Assembly: GCA_964369635.1 (NCBI GenBank)
Contig: CAYJGN010000025.1
Coordinates: 1 to 27,460 of the forward strand
Direction of reading: 5' to 3'
Length of the DNA: 27,460 nucleotides
Origin: CAYJGN01 sp964369635
GTDB taxonomy: Bacteria > Bacillota > Clostridia > Oscillospirales > Ruminococcaceae
The notes beneath the pieces are model-generated. The model saw only the letters and a list, made by a program, of their open reading frames with translations. It was not told the DNA's origin and ran no database searches. The translations under genes were made by a program, and so were the position numbers. The stretch's first letter is position 1. Every line of letters starts with the position of its first letter. This document shows positions 1-7,195 of the stretch, piece by piece.

Positions 1-30
1 GCCGATGGAACATAAACTCCATCGGCTTTC
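1..30 (+). terminator. Putative terminator hairpin at the window edge
   Basis: A perfect 9-bp stem (1-9 with 18-26, GCCGATGGA/TCCATCGGC) has an 8-base loop and is followed by a short T-rich stretch (TTTCTCT). It could end a plus-strand gene lying left of the window. The T tract is weak and the upstream gene is not visible, so the call is tentative. Confidence 0.4.
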
Positions 31-56
31 TCTATACATAATTTAATTCACTGAGC

Positions 57-106
57 AAAATACAAAATCCGAACCCATCTCCAATTTGGAAGATATGGTT
101 CGGATT
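57..106 (-). terminator. Terminator of the tRNA-Leu gene
   Basis: On the minus strand a 10-bp stem (AATCCGAACC at 97-106 pairing with 66-75), with further pairing inside, is followed by TTTGTATTTT. It begins 10 bases past the tRNA 3' end and fits a Rho-independent terminator for the tRNA transcript. Confidence 0.75.
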
Positions 107-115
107 ATGTGAGTT

Positions 116-202
116 TGGTGCCGCTGACCGGACTTGAACCGGTACGATATTACTATCGAGGGATTTTAAGTCCCTTGTGTCTGCCGATTCCACCACAGCG
201 GC
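116..202 (-). tRNA. tRNA-Leu (anticodon UAA)
   Basis: This is an 87-nt minus-strand class II tRNA with the 3' CCA encoded (116-118). The acceptor stem GCCGCTG/CAGCGGC (196-202 with 120-126) is perfect, the T-loop arm carries GGTTCAAGTCC, and the D-arm region has TGGTGGAATCGGCAGACAC, typical of bacterial leucine tRNAs. The anticodon stem AGGGA/TCCCT encloses loop CTTAAAA, giving anticodon UAA (166-168), which reads UUA. A short variable arm lies between anticodon and T stems, as expected for tRNA-Leu. It has its own promoter and terminator. Confidence 0.97.
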
Positions 203-231
203 AAATTAAATCGGCTAAATGTCGCTTTAAT

Positions 232-260
232 ATAATATAATATTTTTTTGCTTTTGTCAA
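232..260 (-). promoter_or_regulatory. Sigma-A-type promoter of tRNA-Leu
   Basis: On the minus strand a consensus -35 TTGACA (255-260), a 17-base spacer and -10 TATTAT (232-237) lie about 30 bases before the tRNA 5' end. The match is strong and correctly spaced. It is back to back with the deoB promoter. Confidence 0.75.
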
Positions 261-266
261 TTATCA

Positions 267-297
267 TTGACTATTTTTTTAAAAATGTTATTATATT
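267..297 (+). promoter_or_regulatory. Probable promoter of deoB
   Basis: TTGACT (267-272) and a TATATT/TTATAT hexamer (291-297) with an 18-19 base spacer lie about 35 bases before the deoB start. The AT-rich surroundings offer other -10 registers, so the exact position is uncertain. A ribosome binding site (AGAGGTG, 323-329) follows. Confidence 0.5.
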
Positions 298-333
298 ATT
301 ATATGTTTATTTATAAATAAGTAGAGGTGAATT

Positions 334-1503
334 ATGAGTAAAAGAGCTTTTGTTATAGTTCTTGATAGTTTTGGAATAGGTGCTATGCCGGATGCTGAAA
401 AGTTTGGCGATGTTGGAAGTGATACTCTCGGCGCTATATATAATAGTCCGAAATTCGATATGCCTGAGATGAAATCTCTTGGTTTTTTTAATATTGAGGG
501 TATTTCTGTTTCAGATGCAGTAGAAAACCCAAAAGGGAGCTTTGCTCGTCTTTGTGAGAAAAGTATGGGGAAAGATACGACTATAGGCCATTGGGAGATA
601 GCAGGGCTTGTTAGTAAAGAAGCTTTGCCAACCTATCCGAATGGCTTTCCTGATGAGGTTATAGATAAATTCAGTGAAGCGGTTGGTCGAGGGGTTGTCT
701 GTAATATGCCTTATAGCGGCACTAAAGTTCTTGACGATTATGGTGTCCATCATATGGAAACAGGAGACCTTATTGTCTATACATCAGCAGACAGCGTTTT
801 TCAAATTGCTGCACATGAAGATATAGTTCCAGTAGATGAGCTTTATAGATACTGCGAAATCGCAAGAGAGCAGCTACAGGGAAAACATGGTGTTGGTCGA
901 GTTATTGCAAGGCCGTTTATCGGTGATGCAGGGAACTTTAAAAGGACTGCTAATCGCCACGACTATTCTTTGCTACCACCAAGCAAGACCGTCCTTGACT
1001 ATATTAAAGAAGCAGGACTTGCATCCATTGGTGTTGGTAAAATTAACGATATATTTGCAGGTATTGGTATTACTGAGTATGTCAGAAACGAGAGTAACCA
1101 TGATGGTATGCTAAAAGCGACGGCTTATGCAAAAAAAGACTGGGAAGGTCTTTGTTTTGTGAATTTAGTCGACTTTGATATGATGTATGGCCATAGAAAT
1201 GATGTTGATGGTTATGCCGCTTGCGCAAGTGAGTTTGATGTTGATTTAGTTGAGTTTAGAAAAGCTCTACGTCCTGATGATATAGTTATCATAACTGCTG
1301 ATCATGGTTGTGATCCGGCTACTCCAAGCACCGACCATTCAAGGGAATATGTTCCGATGGTTATATTTGGAGACAAGATTAAAGAGGCGGTTGATCTTGG
1401 AACACGCGGCAGTTTTGCAGATATAGCGGCAACTATTGCAGATTATCTGTCAGTTGAGACAAAAATAAACGGAGAAAGTTTTTTAAGAGAGGTTATTAAG
1501 TGA
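334..1503 (+). CDS. deoB: Phosphopentomutase
   Basis: DeoB interconverts (deoxy)ribose 1-phosphate and (deoxy)ribose 5-phosphate in the cytosol, linking nucleoside phosphorolysis to the pentose phosphate pool. The 389-residue protein has the full family length. It shows the alkaline-phosphatase-superfamily metal sites: DSFGIGAMPDA near the N-terminus (D11), GKDTTIGHWE with the phospho-accepting threonine region at T82/T83, DFDMMYGHRND, and ITADHGCDPATPSTDHSRE near the C-terminus. The start follows AGAGGTG at 323-329. It overlaps the next gene by 4 bases, so the two are co-translated. Elsewhere this gene usually sits with nucleoside phosphorylases or cytidine deaminase; here it heads a sugar kinase/isomerase region, which hints that the downstream genes also handle pentose phosphates. 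The family call is secure. Confidence 0.97.
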   Translation: MSKRAFVIVLDSFGIGAMPDAEKFGDVGSDTLGAIYNSPKFDMPEMKSLGFFNIEGISVSDAVENPKGSFARLCEKSMGKDTTIGHWEIAGLVSKEALPTYPNGFPDEVIDKFSEAVGRGVVCNMPYSGTKVLDDYGVHHMETGDLIVYTSADSVFQIAAHEDIVPVDELYRYCEIAREQLQGKHGVGRVIARPFIGDAGNFKRTANRHDYSLLPPSKTVLDYIKEAGLASIGVGKINDIFAGIGITEYVRNESNHDGMLKATAYAKKDWEGLCFVNLVDFDMMYGHRNDVDGYAACASEFDVDLVEFRKALRPDDIVIITADHGCDPATPSTDHSREYVPMVIFGDKIKEAVDLGTRGSFADIAATIADYLSVETKINGESFLREVIK

Positions 1504-2195
1504 AAGAATTAACAAATTTATTGTACGGCAGAGAGCCATTTTCAGATTGGGTTAAAAAAAGCATCATAACAATTATTTCAGCCATAGGTATTGGCTTTTC
1601 GGTTTCCTTTATGGTTGTTGGTAATATTGGAACAGACCCTGTAACACTTTTTTCAACAGGAATTGGTGGACTTTTAAATTCAACAGTAGGCGTTGGTATG
1701 ACAACGCTAAACTCGGTGTTAATAGTTTTCCTTTTGATATTTGGGAGAAAATATATCTATGCCGCAACTATTCTAAATACTATTTTCATGGGCATGTCGG
1801 TTGATATGAGCTATTCGATAGTGGCTTCACTTCGCACAGATGACAGCTTTATAACAGGACTTATCTTCTGCATTATTGGTCTTGTCTTTCTCGGGTTCTT
1901 TATTGGTATGTACATATCGCTAAACTTTGGCGGTGGTGCAGTTGATGGTTTTGAATATTATCTAAGTGTGCTGATTAAAAAGCCGTTTAATATAGCTCAG
2001 CTCATTTTCTATGCAGTTTCATTTGTTTTTGGTCTTCTTATTGGTTTAATGCAAGATGATATCACAGGCGTCGGTATCGGAACTGTTATAGGTCTATTTA
2101 TCCCAGCACTTACTTCAGGGCCAACAATAAAATTCTTCAACAAACGTTGGCAGGGTATATTAAAATTAAAACAACCGCTTGAGGTTGTTAAATAA
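1500..2195 (+). CDS. YczE-family integral membrane protein (copy 1)
   Basis: A 231-residue hydrophobic protein with about five to six membrane segments, related to the YczE/YitT group of uncharacterised membrane proteins. Family-like patches are FMVVGNIGTDPVTLF (about 37-51), LNFGGGAVDGFEYYLSV in the middle, and TGVGIGTVIGLFIPALTSGPT near the C-terminus. The start is GTG at 1500, overlapping the deoB stop by 4 bases, with AGAGAGG (1485-1491) as ribosome binding site; the N-terminus (KELTNLLYGREPFSDW) matches that of copy 2, which supports it. A strong terminator follows. No biochemical function is established for this family to my knowledge. Its place beside sugar-metabolic genes suggests a transport role, which is inference only. 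Confidence 0.8.
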   Translation: MKELTNLLYGREPFSDWVKKSIITIISAIGIGFSVSFMVVGNIGTDPVTLFSTGIGGLLNSTVGVGMTTLNSVLIVFLLIFGRKYIYAATILNTIFMGMSVDMSYSIVASLRTDDSFITGLIFCIIGLVFLGFFIGMYISLNFGGGAVDGFEYYLSVLIKKPFNIAQLIFYAVSFVFGLLIGLMQDDITGVGIGTVIGLFIPALTSGPTIKFFNKRWQGILKLKQPLEVVK

Positions 2196-2203
2196 AAACT
2201 CTT

Positions 2204-2233
2204 AAGGGTCGCTATGGTCGCGACCCTTTTTTG
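2204..2233 (+). terminator. Rho-independent terminator after deoB-yczE1
   Basis: A 9-bp stem AAGGGTCGC (2204-2212) / GCGACCCTT (2220-2228) with a 7-base loop runs into TTTTTTG. It separates the deoB transcript from the following operon. Confidence 0.85.
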
Positions 2234-2295
2234 TTTGTAAAAACTGCACAATTATCGTGCGATTTTTTTTATCACTAAACGGACAACTGCCGATG

Positions 2296-2330
2296 AATGA
2301 TGATGATATCTATGATAAAATAGCATCATT
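2296..2330 (+). promoter_or_regulatory. Inverted repeat / possible operator before the kinase operon
   Basis: AATGATG (2296-2302) and CATCATT (2324-2330) form a 7-bp inverted repeat with a 21-base spacer that contains TATGATAAAAT, a possible -10 element (2311-2321). It lies between the terminator at 2233 and the next start codon at 2345, where the operon promoter must sit. It could be the target of the Crp/Fnr regulator encoded in the same operon. No convincing -35 hexamer was found, so this is weak. Confidence 0.3.
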
Positions 2331-2344
2331 GGATGGTGGGGATA

Positions 2345-3022
2345 ATGAAAAGTATTTTAGATTTAATTTACGGAAGAGAATGTTTTAGCGATTGGATAAA
2401 AAAGGTAGTTATAACAATAATAGCGGCAGTTGGAATCGGATTTTCGGTTTCGTTTATTGTTGTTGCAAATATAGGTAGCAACCCTACAACGCTGTTAGGA
2501 ATGGGAATTGGCAATCTGTTTGGTACTACGGTTGGAATGGGGATGACAATATCGAATTCATTGGTGCTTTTATTTTTGGTGATATTCGGAAAGCAATATA
2601 TCTATGCGGCAACTTGGTTTATAATCGCATTTATGGGGATTTCAGTTGATTTGTCAGAGCCCCTTATCAGAGCGCTAAAGCCAGATGAAAGCTTTTTATG
2701 GGGACTTATTTTTTGTCTTGTAGGACTTGCACTTCTCGGTTTTTTTATTGGGTTTTATATCTCTTTAAATTTTGGCGGCGGAGCGTTTGACGGACTGGGT
2801 CATTATTTGAGCGTTAAAATTAATAAACCTTTTAGCATAGCGCAGCTTATTTTTTACATATTTTGTTTCATTGCGGGTATTTTGCTCGGTGCTAAAGTTG
2901 GAGTTGGGACAATTCTTGGTCTATTCGTCACATCATTGACAGTAGGCCCTACAATAAAATTTCTAAATAGCCGCTGGAGTAATATATTAAAACTAAAGGA
3001 AGCTGTAGCTTCGATGAGATAG
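2345..3022 (+). CDS. YczE-family integral membrane protein (copy 2)
   Basis: A 225-residue multi-pass membrane protein closely related to copy 1. Both begin with an LxxLIYGREcFSDWIKK-type segment and share IGFSVSF, an N-terminal NIGxxPxTL patch, a central SLNFGGGAxDG patch and a C-terminal GPTIKF patch. I chose ATG 2345 rather than the ATG at 2333 because GGTGGGG (2335-2341) is a good ribosome binding site for it and the resulting N-terminus aligns with copy 1. It is the first gene after the terminator and probably the first gene of the operon that runs to 7141. Two adjacent paralogues may form a heterodimer. The function is unknown; a transporter for the operon's substrate is an inference. 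Confidence 0.78.
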   Translation: MKSILDLIYGRECFSDWIKKVVITIIAAVGIGFSVSFIVVANIGSNPTTLLGMGIGNLFGTTVGMGMTISNSLVLLFLVIFGKQYIYAATWFIIAFMGISVDLSEPLIRALKPDESFLWGLIFCLVGLALLGFFIGFYISLNFGGGAFDGLGHYLSVKINKPFSIAQLIFYIFCFIAGILLGAKVGVGTILGLFVTSLTVGPTIKFLNSRWSNILKLKEAVASMR

Positions 3023-3061
3023 TTTTTTTGTTTATCAATATTTTTTTAGATGGAGGTTACT

Positions 3062-4015
3062 ATGAAATATCTCGCACTGGGTCTTACGATGGTCGATGAA
3101 ATTAGAAAAGAAGGGGAAGAAAAAAACACGGTCTTTATGGGTGGTAATCCTATTTATAGTTATGGTGGATTGCGAATTTGGACTGAAAGCTGCGCTATGG
3201 TGACAAAAGCTGGTGAGGACTTTTATAAGCTATATAATCCATGGTTTTCTGATAATAAGATAACAGAAGAGGGTATAGAAATTTTAAAAGGGGAGAGGAC
3301 GCCTCGTTGCATAATAAGCTATGATAAAGGCGGTGATTTGACGGATACAATTTCCTTTGAAACAGGCAACTGGGCAGATGCTGATAGATATCGACCAGAT
3401 GATGGAAGTTTAATTAAAAGTGTTAATGAGAATACACGAGGAATTTGCGTCTGTGGGCCGGCAGAAGGATTTGAGCCTTTAAAATTTTGGGATACTGCCT
3501 TCTCGCTTCGAGATAAATATGATTATAAGATAATGTGGGAGCCAAATAATATCCACACAAAACCAGAGGATAAACTACCAACGCAGGAGCTTTTAAAAAA
3601 AGTTGATATGGCGTCCTTTAATTTAGCTGAGGGCCTTTCAATATTTGGTCTTAATAGCGAAGAAGAGCTTATAGAGTATCTTCAAAGCTTCAACCTTGAG
3701 CTGGTGCTTCTAAGACTTGGAAAACGCGGAATGGTTGCTTTTAATAAAAATGAAAAGCATTATATTGAGGCTTTCTCGATTGGTACTGATGTTGTTGATA
3801 CAACAGGGTGCGGCAATGCTTCAACAGCCGCCGCTATGCAGTCTGTTTGCGAAGGAGATGATATAGCGCTTGCTGGAATTAAAGCGACGGTATCAGCTGC
3901 ATTTACCTACTCGCAAAAAGGCCCGATCCCTCTTTTTACAGAAGAGCTGTCAGAGCGGGCTTTAAATATAGCGCAAAAATATTACGCAGATTATATGGGG
4001 GATAGAAATGGTTAA
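3062..4015 (+). CDS. PfkB-family carbohydrate kinase with GCGN in place of GAGD
   Basis: A 317-residue ribokinase-fold protein, likely ATP-dependent phosphorylation of a sugar or nucleoside hydroxyl in the cytosol. The N-terminal VFMGGNPIYSYGGLRIW is the substrate-binding Gly-Gly region, LLRLGKRGMVAF is the segment before the ATP site, and VDTTGCGNASTAAA (from D246) corresponds to the C-terminal PfkB signature DTTGAGDxF. The general base Asp of GAGD is Asn (N252) here and the Ala is Cys. Similar GCGN/GGGN variants exist among divergent PfkB relatives such as the MAK32 group, so this is probably a subfamily rather than a dead enzyme. The start is ATG 3062, preceded by GGAGG (3052-3056); the ATG at 3050 has no such site. 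It overlaps the next gene by 8 bases. The substrate is unknown. Confidence 0.82.
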   Translation: MKYLALGLTMVDEIRKEGEEKNTVFMGGNPIYSYGGLRIWTESCAMVTKAGEDFYKLYNPWFSDNKITEEGIEILKGERTPRCIISYDKGGDLTDTISFETGNWADADRYRPDDGSLIKSVNENTRGICVCGPAEGFEPLKFWDTAFSLRDKYDYKIMWEPNNIHTKPEDKLPTQELLKKVDMASFNLAEGLSIFGLNSEEELIEYLQSFNLELVLLRLGKRGMVAFNKNEKHYIEAFSIGTDVVDTTGCGNASTAAAMQSVCEGDDIALAGIKATVSAAFTYSQKGPIPLFTEELSERALNIAQKYYADYMGDRNG

Positions 4016-4694
4016 GCAGATTTACGGAATAAGAACAGTTAAAGAGGCAAGAGATGCTGTTTTAGCTGGCGCTGATTATATAGGGATTGTGCCTGGACTT
4101 TCAGGTACTGCTCCATCGAGAATAACAATCGAAGAAAGCATTGCGATATTTAACGAGATAGATGGCAAAGCAAAAAAGGTAGCGCTAACTTTTAGCGATA
4201 ACTTGCATGATATTTTAGAGATGATAGAGCTTGTTAAACCGGAAGTTTTGCATCTTGCGGCACCGGATTTTAAAGCAAGCAAAGAGTTTGTAGGGAAGAT
4301 AAAAGAGCAGTTTAGTGATATCTTAATTATGCATGCTGTTGGTATTTCGGATAGCAACGGAGAAGAGGCGGTAAAGCTTGCAGTAGAGCTTTCAGATTAC
4401 TGCGACTATCTATTGCTTGATAGCGCAACGGATGGTCAAGGGTTTGTTGGGGCAACAGGGACGACACATGACTTGAATATAGATGCGCGTATTGTGCGAG
4501 AAGCTAAATGCAGAGTTATTATTGCTGGAGGGCTTGGTCCCGATAATGTTGCGAATGCTATAAAAATAACAAGGCCGTATGGTGTTGATTCTCTAACAAA
4601 AACAAACCTCTACCTTGAAAATGGTGAGCGAACAAAAGATTTTGAGAAGATGAAAGCCTTTTGTGAAAATGCAGATGAGGCGGATAATGATTAG
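4008..4694 (+). CDS. TrpF-like (phosphoribosylanthranilate isomerase-fold) TIM-barrel protein
   Basis: A 228-residue protein that follows the TrpF pattern from end to end: QIYGI at the position of KICGI, APSR at the position of PKSxR (R38), LLLDSA with the catalytic-type Asp (D138), and the phosphate-binding IIAGGLGPDNVxNAI followed by YGVDS. TrpF performs the Amadori rearrangement of phosphoribosylanthranilate. Here the catalytic Cys of KICGI is Tyr (Y6) and the VDVSSGVE segment reads VDSLTKTN, so it is unlikely to be the tryptophan enzyme. No other trp gene is near. It overlaps the kinase by 8 bases and the regulator by 8 bases, implying tight co-expression. I infer an isomerase acting on another phosphorylated ribosyl- or glycosylamine. 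Confidence 0.75.
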   Translation: MVKQIYGIRTVKEARDAVLAGADYIGIVPGLSGTAPSRITIEESIAIFNEIDGKAKKVALTFSDNLHDILEMIELVKPEVLHLAAPDFKASKEFVGKIKEQFSDILIMHAVGISDSNGEEAVKLAVELSDYCDYLLLDSATDGQGFVGATGTTHDLNIDARIVREAKCRVIIAGGLGPDNVANAIKITRPYGVDSLTKTNLYLENGERTKDFEKMKAFCENADEADND

Positions 4695-5337
4695 TGATTT
4701 AGATTTTGATAAAAGCTTTCTCGAGGAAATTTTAGGCGAAATACCAATAGATATTGAGATAAAACCTAAAAGATTCACAGCAGGTGAGAATATTATCTTG
4801 CAGGGAGATGAACTTTCTGAAGTTTTAATAGTGGCTGATGGAATTGCTACAGTCTATAAGCTTTTTCCAAACGGCGAAACTTTTACTATTCTAAAGGTTG
4901 AGCGCGGAGAGTTTTTAGGAGAGATTGAAGCATTTACAGGTGCAGTTGCAAATAATATGGCGGCGGCTGAAACCGATTGTTTGCTCTACTGCATTAATAA
5001 AAGCGATTTTTTAAGGCTCGTCTATCAAAGTCCGAAACTTGCTATAAAGCTTTTAACCTTTTCAAATGAGCGCCTTAATAATTTCAATAGCTATATAATG
5101 AATTTTAGCTACCTATCAAAGGCAGAGCTGTTTTGGGTTGTTATCCAAAGTGCTGATGAATTAAATGAGGTTTTAACTAAAAGCTATATTGCAGATAGGA
5201 TAAATGCTTCGCAAAGAACGGTAAACAGGCTTTTGGTTTCAGCAGTATCAAGAGGAGTTATTAAAGAAGAAAATGGTGTTATAGCCATTTTAAATAGAGA
5301 GAAACTGGGCGAAATAACCAAAAAAATAATGATTTAA
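4687..5337 (+). CDS. Crp/Fnr-family transcriptional regulator
   Basis: A 216-residue protein. Residues about 20-130 form a cyclic-nucleotide-binding-type beta barrel (PKRFTAGENIILQGDE, then GIATVYKLFPNGETFTIL, then GEFLGEIEAF). The C-terminal winged helix contains IADRINASQRTVNRLL, the recognition-helix region. There is no N-terminal cysteine cluster like that of FNR, so oxygen sensing by a 4Fe-4S centre is not supported, and the effector is unknown. The start is ATG 4687, preceded by GAGG (4677-4680) and overlapping the previous stop. It lies in the middle of the operon, with only 15 bases before the next gene, which suggests autoregulation and control by a pathway intermediate. Confidence 0.88.
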   Translation: MISDLDFDKSFLEEILGEIPIDIEIKPKRFTAGENIILQGDELSEVLIVADGIATVYKLFPNGETFTILKVERGEFLGEIEAFTGAVANNMAAAETDCLLYCINKSDFLRLVYQSPKLAIKLLTFSNERLNNFNSYIMNFSYLSKAELFWVVIQSADELNEVLTKSYIADRINASQRTVNRLLVSAVSRGVIKEENGVIAILNREKLGEITKKIMI

Positions 5338-5352
5338 GAAAGAGGTAAAATT

Positions 5353-6477
5353 ATGATTGAAAACAATTTAAGAAAAGAGATTATGTCGACCCCGAATATG
5401 GTAAAGTTTGTTATAAACGACATAAAAGATAAAGCTTTATCGCTTTACACAAAAGAAGAACTTCAAAAATTTAAAAGGATAGTTATGTCAGGCTGTGGGG
5501 ATTCTCTTGCTGCAGCTTATGCAACAAAAGAAGCATTTGAAAAGCTAACAGATAAAGAGATAGATACTCCAGTTTGCATAGATTTATCAAGGCATTATCC
5601 GACTTCGCGGATAGGTTCAGATACGCTTGTTATAGTTATAAGTTTTTCAGGTAAAGTTTCAAGGGTAGTTGAGGCGGCAAACAGAGCGCGCAAAAATGGA
5701 GCTTCAACTCTTGCAGTAACCCACTACGACGATTCACCAGTAGCTCTTGCTTGCGATAAAGTTTTAACAGTTGTGCCAGACCCATTTGATCTGCACAGAA
5801 CGCCAGGTTGCAGAACATATGCAGCTTCAATGACTGCGCTATATTCATTTGCAATCTCGGTAGGTGCTATTAGCGGTGTTATAGATAATGCTAAAGCCGA
5901 TGATATATATGCTGAGATGATAAAAAGTTGCGATATTTATAACGAAGCTATACCAGCTCTTGATGAAACCCTTCATAAAAAGGCTGTTTTATGGCGCGAT
6001 ACTCCATATTTTGAGTTTTTATCGGCAGGACCTGAGTTTGCAACAGCTTGGTTTGGACAGGCGAAGATTTTTGAAGCAACAGGCGATTTTGCAAGATATG
6101 AGAACTTTGAGGATTGGGCTCATGTTGATTATATTCTGCGAAAAACTGATAGTGGTGTTTTTCTTTTCTGTACAAAGGAAAATCAGTCTCTATCAAGGGC
6201 TAAAGAGGTTGCATCAGTGCTAACGAGACAGGATTATAGATATATCGTATTTACCGATTGCGAGAGCAGCGACTTTGCAGACCCGCTAAAGGTTGTTAAT
6301 ATCCCATCATCAAAATATCTTTTCTTAAACCCACTAATGCAGACAGTGCTACCTTGTCTTTTTGCTTCAGCTTTGCAGCATGTTAAGGGAACAACTGAAT
6401 TCTGCGCCGATATGATTGATACTATTTTCCCATTTGGTGGCGGTATTCTTCGCAACAGCGAGATAGAAGAGCATTAA
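5353..6477 (+). CDS. Tandem SIS-domain sugar-phosphate isomerase/deglycase-like protein
   Basis: A 374-residue protein with two sugar isomerase (SIS) domains. The first has VMSGCGDSLAAAYA near residue 45, VIVISFSGKVSRVVEAA near 96 and a Thr/Ser-rich turn at VTHYDDSP; the second has LSAGPEFATAWFGQAKIFEATG and ENFEDWAHVDYIL, which resembles the active-site region of the GlmS isomerase and FrlB deglycase group. Such proteins act on ketose/aldose phosphates or cleave fructosamine 6-phosphates. The ribosome binding site AAGAGG (5340-5345) precedes ATG 5353. It lies in the same operon as a sugar kinase and a TrpF-like isomerase, so a late step in breaking down a phosphorylated sugar-amine is a reasonable inference. 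The exact reaction is not deducible. Confidence 0.8.
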   Translation: MIENNLRKEIMSTPNMVKFVINDIKDKALSLYTKEELQKFKRIVMSGCGDSLAAAYATKEAFEKLTDKEIDTPVCIDLSRHYPTSRIGSDTLVIVISFSGKVSRVVEAANRARKNGASTLAVTHYDDSPVALACDKVLTVVPDPFDLHRTPGCRTYAASMTALYSFAISVGAISGVIDNAKADDIYAEMIKSCDIYNEAIPALDETLHKKAVLWRDTPYFEFLSAGPEFATAWFGQAKIFEATGDFARYENFEDWAHVDYILRKTDSGVFLFCTKENQSLSRAKEVASVLTRQDYRYIVFTDCESSDFADPLKVVNIPSSKYLFLNPLMQTVLPCLFASALQHVKGTTEFCADMIDTIFPFGGGILRNSEIEEH

Positions 6478-6514
6478 TAATTTTTTAAATTAAACAGAAG
6501 GATTTGAGATAATT

Positions 6515-7141
6515 ATGATATTAAATAAAATTGACCCAAAAAAATGCGCAGTTTTAGTTATAGATATGCAAGGTGATTTTTTATGGCCTGATGCTCCGCT
6601 TTATAGCAAGATGGGGGAGGCTATGATACCAAAGATGAGCGAGTATCTCGATAGATGCCGCGAGCTTGGGATGAAGATTATCTATACCAGAACAGCATAT
6701 CGTCCTGACCATGCTGATACTGGAAATATAGCAAAATTTTGCGAACCTGCAGCAAATGGAGTAGCGCTCAGAGATGGCCTTGCAAGCAGTGAGGTTGTTG
6801 CCGAGCTTGCGCCAAAAGAAGGGGATATTCTTATTGATAAGTATGAATATAGCGCCTTTTACGCAACAAACCTTGATATCCTTCTGCACAACCTCGGTAT
6901 TGAGACGGTAGCTATTGCTGGTGTCTGCACCGCCGCTTGCTGTTTCTCAACTGCGAGAGATGCTGGAGTGCGCGCTCTTGGCGTTGCATTTCTTAGCGAC
7001 TTGACAGGCACTATTGATTTCCCAGACCTTGGATATGGAGCTATGAAAGCCGAAGATATGCACAGGGCTATGCTTGTTAATATTGCGCTAACAACAGCGC
7101 ACGTTATGACCAGCGAAGAGATGCTTGCACTGTCAAAATAA
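6515..7141 (+). CDS. Isochorismatase-like cysteine hydrolase
   Basis: A 208-residue alpha/beta hydrolase of the isochorismatase/nicotinamidase superfamily. The catalytic triad is visible: D17 in VLVIDMQGDF, K109 in IDKYEYSAF, and C142 in GVCTAACCFSTARDA (the TxxC position). Members hydrolyse amides such as nicotinamide, N-carbamoylsarcosine or ureidoacrylate, usually releasing ammonia. It is the last gene of the operon, 37 bases after the SIS gene. The putative ribosome binding site AAGGA (about 6496-6500) is somewhat far from ATG 6515. In this setting it probably removes an amide or carbamoyl group from the operon's substrate or product; the specific substrate cannot be read from sequence. 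Confidence 0.85.
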   Translation: MILNKIDPKKCAVLVIDMQGDFLWPDAPLYSKMGEAMIPKMSEYLDRCRELGMKIIYTRTAYRPDHADTGNIAKFCEPAANGVALRDGLASSEVVAELAPKEGDILIDKYEYSAFYATNLDILLHNLGIETVAIAGVCTAACCFSTARDAGVRALGVAFLSDLTGTIDFPDLGYGAMKAEDMHRAMLVNIALTTAHVMTSEEMLALSK

Positions 7142-7195
7142 ACTGGAACTTTATAGAGAAAGCTTTAAATGTGAACATTTAAAACAAAAAACAAC

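Noticed and set aside
511..753. Open frame on the minus strand inside deoB
   Set aside because: It is antisense to a well-conserved gene, has no ribosome binding site and no recognisable product.
4008..4694. Tryptophan biosynthesis gene trpF
   Set aside because: The catalytic Cys is absent, no other trp gene is near, and the gene is overlapped by a sugar kinase and a regulator.
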